From Clostridiaceae bacterium (GTDB lineage Bacteria; Bacillota; Clostridia; UMGS1883; JAAYMJ01): a stretch of DNA of 11,356 nt. Of this stretch, positions 1 to 4,471 are shown in pieces (position 1 is the first letter of the stretch; each line of letters starts with the position of its first letter). Both the position numbers and the translations under genes were made by a program. The stretch is from assembly GCA_012521455.1 (NCBI GenBank), contig JAAYMJ010000333.1, positions 1 through 11,356 of the forward strand. Reading direction: 5' to 3'. The notes beneath the pieces were generated by a model. That model made no database searches and was not told the DNA's origin. It saw only the letters and a program-made list of their open reading frames with translations.

Positions 1-1
1 A

Positions 2-1198
2 AGCCACTCCTTCTTTGCGGGGGAATTTGCGGAAGAAGCCGCGAAAATCAAAGAATTTTTAGATGAAAACAAGGGTGAAATTGTGATTTTGGATTTTCAA
101 TGGGTGTACGATTCCCGCGCGCAGGATGACCCCTCAACTTCAGCTTCCGAAAAAGGTTACGGGAACGCAAATTCCTATGAAGAAATCCGCAGGATTATGT
201 TAAATTTGGGGCTTTGGAATTATGTGTACAATACCCAGAACAAATACCCCAATGAACTGACCTACGGCCAGGTTACAAATAACGGCACGGAGTCAAAAGT
301 GATTATTTTGACCAAAGCAACAAACAGGGCATCTACCAGCACCAGTTCATACTATCCCCAGGCCATGTGGAGGGGTTATTATAAGTCCCAGGCGGACAAC
401 GCAAGGTTAAGAAGCACATGGCATAATGTTTCAAGGCTCACAAATTTGATTAGCGGCATAAACAGCGAAGCAAATACAATAGCAAGCACTACTACATACA
501 ATAAAATGTTTAGGGTTATGCAGGCGCAGACCAATACCGTTGTGGATTTAAGCAGGCGTTCCATTAACCTGGTGGATTTAATCGGGGACGCGCCGCAGAT
601 ACATAAAGGGGTTTATGAGCACGAAAGCTTTTACAGCTGGCTTGAAAAAATGCCCATTTATATGGTGGACTACGCCACTGACCGCACGCAGGTGACGTCA
701 AAAAATCCTGATATGGTTAGGACTAACCAGCATGTAGGGCCGTTTTGCGAAGTTGTCATAAAGGATTTGGCGTATAAAAACCGCGGGAATTTCTCAAAAT
801 CCGTAAACGGGATACAGGTTTTGGGGGATAATTACCTGGTCCCCTTGTCGGTGGATGTGTCGGCAAGCAGGCAGGATTTTGCAGGGGATATTACATTTAA
901 AAATGTTGAAGGGAAAACCGTTGAAAAATTCAACATAAATTTAGTAAGCCCCCAAAACACGGTTGTGGAACCTTTAGGCCCGTTGACGGTAAGGCTTCCT
1001 CTTAACAAAATGCAGGACCCCTCAAAGGTTTTGGTGTTAAGGGAGGAAGACGGGGAATATGAAGAAGTGGTGCCAAGAAATAAGGACTCAAGCTATGTAA
1101 CCTTTGATACGGATAAATTAGGCGCATTTGTTTTGGTGGAAGTGAAAAAGTCAGGGAAGCAGATATTTTCTTTATCTACGTGCCGTAATATCAAATAA
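2..1198 (+). CDS. PI-PLC X-domain phosphodiesterase-like protein, 3' part (5' end outside window)
   Basis: The frame is open to the first base, so the gene starts before the window; a GTG at 83 lies inside the conserved domain and is not the start. About 398 residues are visible. The first 40 (SHSFF, then a helix with KEFLDEN, then EIVILDFQ) match the helix-strand unit of the phosphatidylinositol-specific phospholipase C X domain, including a His at the place of the second catalytic His. Further barrel strands are likely at SKVIIL (about 98-103) and PIYMVDY (about 218-224). The last ~140 residues look like a separate beta-rich domain (VRLPL, KVLVLREEDGEYEE, YVTFDTDKLGAFVLVEV), as in secreted or surface proteins. 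This family cleaves phosphodiester bonds of inositol phospholipids or related substrates; the substrate here is unknown. The first catalytic His and any signal peptide lie outside the window. Superfamily is fairly sure, function is inferred. Confidence 0.72.
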   Translation, partial: SHSFFAGEFAEEAAKIKEFLDENKGEIVILDFQWVYDSRAQDDPSTSASEKGYGNANSYEEIRRIMLNLGLWNYVYNTQNKYPNELTYGQVTNNGTESKVIILTKATNRASTSTSSYYPQAMWRGYYKSQADNARLRSTWHNVSRLTNLISGINSEANTIASTTTYNKMFRVMQAQTNTVVDLSRRSINLVDLIGDAPQIHKGVYEHESFYSWLEKMPIYMVDYATDRTQVTSKNPDMVRTNQHVGPFCEVVIKDLAYKNRGNFSKSVNGIQVLGDNYLVPLSVDVSASRQDFAGDITFKNVEGKTVEKFNINLVSPQNTVVEPLGPLTVRLPLNKMQDPSKVLVLREEDGEYEEVVPRNKDSSYVTFDTDKLGAFVLVEVKKSGKQIFSLSTCRNIK

Positions 1199-1199
1199 A

Positions 1200-1239
1200 A
1201 AGTGCCGCATGGGGCAAACCCTTTGCGGCACTTATTTTT
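1200..1239 (+). terminator. Intrinsic terminator of the PI-PLC-like gene
   Basis: A perfect 10-bp stem, AAGTGCCGCA (1200-1209) with TGCGGCACTT (1224-1233), starts two bases after the stop codon. Its loop can form an extra GGG/CCC pair-up (1212-1214 with 1219-1221). A T run follows at 1235-1239. Confidence 0.85.
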
Positions 1240-1278
1240 ATACAATAAAAAAGAAGGCTTATTTCCATATATTAAAAA

Positions 1279-1387
1279 ACCTCATTTTTAAAATTATGGG
1301 GTAACCAGGGGCATAGCTTTAAATCCCGTGGTTTATATGTGCCCCGGAAGCCATACCTTGCAAGGGCTGCGCTTGCGCCGCGCAAGC
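1279..1387 (-). other. Stem-loop-rich non-coding stretch, possibly a structured RNA
   Basis: No gene is visible between 1240 and 1452. Besides the deacylase terminator the stretch holds four successive potential hairpins: 1371-1377/1381-1387 (GCTTGCG with CGCAAGC, 3-base loop), 1349-1352/1365-1368 (AGCC with GGCT), 1308-1313/1340-1345 (GGGGCA with TGCCCC, with an inner stem 1320-1326/1330-1335), and 1279-1285/1296-1302. On the minus strand the last is followed by six Ts but has one C-A mismatch. It could be a 3'-UTR-derived or independent RNA, or a degraded repeat. I do not recognise a known RNA family and strand is uncertain. Confidence 0.3.
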
Positions 1388-1392
1388 AAAAT

Positions 1393-1425
1393 AAAACAAA
1401 AGCCCTAAATCGTGGGCTTTTGTTT
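1393..1425 (-). terminator. Intrinsic terminator of the lipoprotein/deacylase operon
   Basis: A perfect 12-bp stem, AAACAAAAGCCC (1394-1405) with GGGCTTTTGTTT (1414-1425), 8-base loop. It begins 27 bases after the deacylase stop. On the minus strand it continues into TTTTATTTTG. Confidence 0.8.
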
Positions 1426-1452
1426 GAGTTGCAAAAAAGGTTTTGCCTTCTT

Positions 1453-1923
1453 TTATTCAGGTATTGTGGTTACGTCAACGTATGAGATATAGTTTGAGTA
1501 TTTTTCAATCTCGGGCAATGTAAGCTTTATGGCGCTGTTGCTGCTGCCGCAGGCGGGATACACATGGGTAAACCTTTTTAAGGATTTATCAAGGTACACT
1601 AAAACGCCCTCATTTACCCCGAAGGGGCAGACCCCGCCGACACTGTGACCCACAAGGTCTATAAGCTCACCGGGTTTTAGCATTTTGGCTTTGGTGTTAA
1701 ACACTTGTTTGAATTTGGAATTGTTTATTTTTGCGTCCCCCGCGCAGACAACAAGCACGGCTTTGCCATTTACCATAAAGGCAAGGGTTTTGGCGATATG
1801 GGCTTCATCGCAACCCAATGCTTTTGCCGCCAGTTCCACCGTTGCGGATGAAACCGGGAATTCCAAAATTTTGTCTTCCATTCCGAATTGCTTAAAATAC
1901 TGTCTGACTCTTTCTATTCCCAT
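1453..1923 (-). CDS. YbaK/ProX-family aminoacyl-tRNA deacylase
   Basis: A 156-residue protein, full length for the single-domain YbaK/EbsC/ProX family. These free-standing relatives of the prolyl-tRNA synthetase editing domain hydrolyse mischarged tRNA such as Ala- or Cys-tRNA(Pro) in the cytoplasm. Visible signatures are SATVELAAKALG (26-37), IAKTL with Lys45 at the place of the family's catalytic lysine (Lys46 in Haemophilus YbaK, from memory), GDAKINNSKFK (62-72), VGGVCPFGV (95-103) and HVYPACGSSNSAI (120-132). The start is supported by GGAGG at 1929-1933, five bases before ATG. The gene follows the lipoprotein gene by 15 bases, and its ribosome binding site lies in that gap, so the two are probably co-transcribed. 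The terminator at 1393-1425 closes the unit. Which mischarged tRNA it prefers cannot be read from the sequence. Confidence 0.9.
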   Translation of the reverse strand: MGIERVRQYFKQFGMEDKILEFPVSSATVELAAKALGCDEAHIAKTLAFMVNGKAVLVVCAGDAKINNSKFKQVFNTKAKMLKPGELIDLVGHSVGGVCPFGVNEGVLVYLDKSLKRFTHVYPACGSSNSAIKLTLPEIEKYSNYISYVDVTTIPE

Positions 1924-1938
1924 TTTTTCCTCCGTTTT

Positions 1939-2556
1939 TTATATTGTCCATTGGCAGTGTATTATTCCTGTTAAATACCATTTGTTTTCATATTCTTCAA
2001 AAACAAGCCTTAAGCTGGCCCAGTCAAGGGAAGCATTTTCAGCGGTCCCATTATGGCAATATTCCACCACAATGGGAAGCTCGTAGACGCTGAATTGGTT
2101 TTCCAGCGCGTTTGACTGGGTCAAAACTTCGTTATACCCTACCTTGTCGGGGGATATAAAATCCTTTGAGTAAATAAACTTTTCAAAGTATTCGCTGGGG
2201 GTAAGGGATATATCAAACCCTGACCCGTCGTAGGCCCCCCACACATAGGTGTTTTGGTCGGTAAAAAAGTTTAGCATGTTTTCCTCGTGAAAAATTATGT
2301 CGTTTTCCAGCGACACATAGGTGTAGGGAGTAAAGCGCACGCCTTTTATAGGGTGGGTGTATTTGCTCAAAGTCTTTGCGTCCTTGTTTTTTAAGGCCAA
2401 AAGCACGGTATCTGACGTGTCTTTTATTATTTCTTCAGCCACCTTAGGGGAGATTATACCCTCAGGGGTCAGTTCGTATTTTTGTTTTGCCTCTTTCTGA
2501 CCGCAGCCTGAAATAAATAAAAGAAGCGTAAGTAGAACCAATAGTGTTTTTTTCAA
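1939..2556 (-). CDS. Conserved lipoprotein of unknown function
   Basis: From the TTG at 2556 the protein has 205 residues. It starts with two lysines, a leucine-rich hydrophobic stretch and the lipobox ISGC (Cys18), so it should be lipidated and anchored to the outer face of the membrane. The mature part contains THPIKGVRF, the run WGAYDGSG, LTPSEYFEKF and, at the end, SLRLVFEEYENKWYLTGIIH, which to me resembles an uncharacterised family of clostridial/bacillar lipoproteins; I know no function for it. Start choice: a GTG three codons upstream (2563-2565) has no spaced ribosome binding site, while GGTGAT (2566-2561) overlapping that GTG sits well spaced before TTG and gives a canonical signal peptide (KKTLLVL). 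It is first gene of an operon with the tRNA deacylase; a functional link is not evident. Confidence 0.8.
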   Translation of the reverse strand: MKKTLLVLLTLLLFISGCGQKEAKQKYELTPEGIISPKVAEEIIKDTSDTVLLALKNKDAKTLSKYTHPIKGVRFTPYTYVSLENDIIFHEENMLNFFTDQNTYVWGAYDGSGFDISLTPSEYFEKFIYSKDFISPDKVGYNEVLTQSNALENQFSVYELPIVVEYCHNGTAENASLDWASLRLVFEEYENKWYLTGIIHCQWTI

Positions 2557-2586
2557 AAAAATCACCCTTTTTTTTTATACCTAAAA

Positions 2587-2592
2587 ATTATA
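2587..2592 (-). promoter_or_regulatory. Probable -10 element for the lipoprotein operon
   Basis: TATAAT on the minus strand, about 30 bases upstream of the start codon, in very A+T-rich DNA. No good -35 is visible at 16-18 bases (best is TATACT), so this is a tentative call. Confidence 0.4.
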
Positions 2593-2624
2593 CATGATTA
2601 ATAAGTATAAAGTATATGGTTATT

Positions 2625-2633
2625 TGTTATAAA
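2625..2633 (+). promoter_or_regulatory. Possible extended -10 facing the glycosyltransferase side
   Basis: TGTTATAAA fits the TGn-TATAAT pattern with one mismatch. A start near 2640 would put the small ORF at 2677 in the transcript. It mirrors the minus-strand -10 at 2587-2592. No -35 is recognisable. Confidence 0.3.
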
Positions 2634-2676
2634 TTTAGGGGGGATTTTTAATCAATAATGACGAGGGACAGCTTAT

Positions 2677-2826
2677 ATGATTGACAAAGTAATTTTGCGG
2701 GCTTATAATCTATTTGAGTTTTACGATAAAAGGCGTTTTTGCCGCAAACAGGGCGGCGTTTTGGGTGTTTTTCATGGGGCGAAACGCTTTTTACATAAAG
2801 TAAAACATTTTAGGAGGAGCCTATGA
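2677..2826 (+). CDS. Putative 49-residue basic small protein upstream of the glycosyltransferase
   Basis: An open frame from ATG at 2677 runs 49 codons and ends with a TGA that overlaps the glycosyltransferase ATG by four bases (ATGA), the usual arrangement of translationally coupled genes. A weak ribosome binding site, GAGGG (2663-2667), lies 9 bases before the ATG. By my count the frame is about 39% GC while the 90 bases before it are about 19%, which suggests coding DNA. The predicted product starts MIDKVILRAYNLFEFYDKRR, is rich in Lys, Arg and aromatic residues, and has no signal peptide or domain that I recognise. Against it: a perfect consensus promoter lies inside the frame (2681-2709), so the region may instead be a leader. 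Treat as plausible, not proven. Confidence 0.4.
   Translation: MIDKVILRAYNLFEFYDKRRFCRKQGGVLGVFHGAKRFLHKVKHFRRSL
2681..2709 (+). promoter_or_regulatory. Perfect-consensus housekeeping promoter ahead of the glycosyltransferase
   Basis: TTGACA (2681-2686), a 17-base spacer and TATAAT (2704-2709) match the sigma-A consensus at all twelve positions with ideal spacing. Transcription would start near 2716, leaving a leader of about 107 bases. It lies inside the putative small ORF at 2677-2826. Confidence 0.6.
2741..2792 (+). promoter_or_regulatory. Possible attenuator-like hairpins in the glycosyltransferase leader
   Basis: Stem GGCGTTTTG (2755-2763) with CGAAACGCT (2780-2788), two G-U pairs, is followed by Ts to 2792. 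A competing stem, GCCGC (2741-2745) with GCGGC (2753-2757), shares bases 2755-2757, so the two exclude each other. The U run is short and the arrangement may be chance. Confidence 0.25.
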
Positions 2827-3662
2827 ATTTATTGGTCACCATAAACGAAAATTATATTTATCCTTTTAAAATAATGCTTCATTCTTTCTTTTTAAATAAC
2901 CCTGATGAAAGGAAGGTTTGCGTATACCTTCTTCACAGCGAGATTTCAGGGGAGAAATTAAATGAGCTGGAACTTTATTGCGCCCGCTACGGCGCAAGGT
3001 TTGTCCCCATTATGGTTGATTCAAGGCTTTTTGACAATGCCCCGACCAACAAGCGCTATCCCAAAGAAATGTATTATAGGCTCTTTGCGCCTTTGATTTT
3101 GCCAAAAGATGTGGAAAGGATACTGTATCTTGACCCTGACATATTAATAATAAACCCCGTAAAAAAACTTTGGGAGACGGATTTGGGCGGCTGCGTGTTT
3201 GCGGCGGCAAGCCACGCGGGGCTTACGGAAATTACTACGGGGATAAATTTCGCAAGGCTTAATATTGACCATGAGTATTATAATACAGGGGTTTTGCTAA
3301 TTGATTTAAACAGGGCAAGGAAAATCACAAGGGCGGAGGATATTTTCAGGTGCGTAAATGAATATGAGAAAAATTTGTTTTTGCCCGACCAGGACGTTTT
3401 TAATGTGCTTTATGGCAAATACACCCTGCCTTTGGAAGAAGTGATTTGGAATTATGACGTGAGGAATTATTCAAAGTATAAACTAAAAAGCGCGGGGAAA
3501 TATGACTCCTTCTGGGTTATGAAAAACACCGCGATACTGCATTTTTGCGGGAAGAAAAAGCCCTGGAGGAAGAATTATAAAAACGCTTTCGGGTTTTTGT
3601 ATAAACACTATATGAATTTGGCGGAAAAAGCCCATGACATAGTGATGGAAGAATACATATAA
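2823..3662 (+). CDS. Family 8 glycosyltransferase (LgtC/general stress protein A type)
   Basis: A 279-residue cytoplasmic protein with the family 8 (GT-A fold, retaining) layout. The N-terminal nucleotide-sugar fold starts NLLVTINENYIYPFKIMLHS, and the metal-binding DxD motif is LYLDPDILI with Asp104 and Asp106. Acceptor and donor site motifs follow: YYNTGVLLIDL (152-162), LPDQDVFN (187-194, the Gln at the place of LgtC Gln189) and ILHFCGKKKPW (238-248), whose His240 is the expected third metal ligand. Such enzymes transfer glucose or galactose from UDP-sugars to lipid, polysaccharide or protein acceptors; the acceptor here is unknown and no other glycan gene is nearby. AGGAGG at 2812-2817, five bases before ATG, fixes the start. 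It may be coupled to the small ORF at 2677 and ends in a strong terminator. Confidence 0.9.
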   Translation: MNLLVTINENYIYPFKIMLHSFFLNNPDERKVCVYLLHSEISGEKLNELELYCARYGARFVPIMVDSRLFDNAPTNKRYPKEMYYRLFAPLILPKDVERILYLDPDILIINPVKKLWETDLGGCVFAAASHAGLTEITTGINFARLNIDHEYYNTGVLLIDLNRARKITRAEDIFRCVNEYEKNLFLPDQDVFNVLYGKYTLPLEEVIWNYDVRNYSKYKLKSAGKYDSFWVMKNTAILHFCGKKKPWRKNYKNAFGFLYKHYMNLAEKAHDIVMEEYI

Positions 3663-3691
3663 AAATGTGCCGCAATGCGGCACATTTTTTT
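3661..3691 (+). terminator. Bidirectional terminator between glycosyltransferase and nitroreductase genes
   Basis: A perfect 13-bp stem (3661-3673 with 3677-3689) with core GTGCCGC/GCGGCAC, a 3-base loop, T7 on the plus strand and T5 on the minus strand. It overlaps the glycosyltransferase stop codon region and could also stop the convergent nitroreductase transcript. A weaker second hairpin (3694-3697/3705-3708) follows. Confidence 0.85.
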
Positions 3692-3801
3692 GGCGGGGTT
3701 CAATCCCGTTATTTTAGCTTTTTAAAACACTTTTAAACCACAATTTTTATACCTGCCAATGCAAAAAAATTTTTAAAAAATAAAAATTGCATGGAGTTTT
3801 T

Positions 3802-4329
3802 TTATCTTATAAAATCCGTCTTTATCCTGCCCTCAGGGATTTGTCTTTCTGTGTAGGTTTCATTGGTTTTACCCAGTATTATGCCGCAGCAGGGGGTGAA
3901 GCCTTCGGGGAGGTTTAGTTTAGCTAATAGTTCTTTGTTTTGTAAAATTGCCCTCACGGCGCCCCAGATGTGGCATGCACCTATTCCCAATTCCACCGCG
4001 GCAAGCGCCATGTTTTGGACAACAATTGCGCAGTTTGAGTAGCCCACGTTATCGGCATTCCCGTTTAATTTTGCTGAAACCAAAACAAACAAGGGGGCGT
4101 TATATAAGGGGTGCATTTGAGGGTTTTGGAAAAGCTCGGCGCAGGATTTGTCAATTTGAGATAGCAGTTCTTTGTTTGAAATCACCGTCATATGCACGTT
4201 TTCATATAATGCCCTTCCTATGGGCGCGGCATAGGCGGCTTTTAGTATGGTTTTAAGCTCACCTTCGCTAATTTCACCGTTATAGCTTCTTACGGATTTT
4301 CTTGAGAATATGGCTTTTAGGGTGTCCAT
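3802..4329 (-). CDS. Nitroreductase-family flavoprotein
   Basis: A 175-residue protein of the FMN-dependent nitroreductase family, at the short end of the family's length, which is common in clostridia. The N-terminal SRKSVRSYNGE (9-19) carries the basic residues that bind the FMN phosphate. AAPIGRALYENV (34-45) fills the usual APS-type flavin loop, NAPLFVLVSA (77-86) is a core strand, DNVGYSNCAIVVQNMALAAVELGIG (93-117) is the long dimer-interface helix, and FTPCCGIILGK (144-154) is the C-terminal strand. The enzymes are usually cytoplasmic dimers reducing nitro compounds, quinones or other electrophiles with NAD(P)H; the natural substrate cannot be inferred. AAAGGAGG with GGAGG at 4336-4340, six bases before ATG, supports the start. 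Upstream, TTGATT with a 17-base spacer and TATTTT is a weak promoter candidate. It stands alone between ppdK's terminator and the bidirectional terminator. Confidence 0.87.
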   Translation of the reverse strand: MDTLKAIFSRKSVRSYNGEISEGELKTILKAAYAAPIGRALYENVHMTVISNKELLSQIDKSCAELFQNPQMHPLYNAPLFVLVSAKLNGNADNVGYSNCAIVVQNMALAAVELGIGACHIWGAVRAILQNKELLAKLNLPEGFTPCCGIILGKTNETYTERQIPEGRIKTDFIR

Positions 4330-4423
4330 AAATATCCTCCTTTGTGAATTTAAAATAATCCCTTCTCAATATTAAATCAAATTTATTTTTAATACAAGAC
4401 AACAAAATTAAAAAATATCAAAG

Positions 4424-4457
4424 CAAAATGGCATTACCTTATGGTAATGCCATTTTG
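4424..4457 (-). terminator. Intrinsic terminator of ppdK
   Basis: A perfect 15-bp stem, CAAAATGGCATTACC (4424-4438) with its complement at 4443-4457, and loop TTAT. It lies 14 bases after the ppdK stop. The minus strand continues T-rich (CTTTGATATTTTTT). Confidence 0.88.
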
Positions 4458-4471
4458 TTATTTAAAATCAA

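Noticed and set aside
83..85. GTG as start of the PI-PLC-like gene
   Set aside because: Conserved X-domain sequence continues in frame upstream to the window edge, and no ribosome binding site precedes it.
1685..2086. 133-codon plus-strand frame across the deacylase and lipoprotein genes
   Set aside because: It is antisense to two well supported genes and spans their junction.
3697..3706. GGTTCAATCC, resembling a tRNA T-arm
   Set aside because: No acceptor, D or anticodon arm can be built around it; it is part of a small hairpin after the glycosyltransferase terminator.
3759..3793. ATGCAA/TTGCAT inverted repeat with an A/T-only interior, as a nitroreductase terminator
   Set aside because: The stem is short and no T run follows on the minus strand; the terminator at 3661-3691 is a better candidate.
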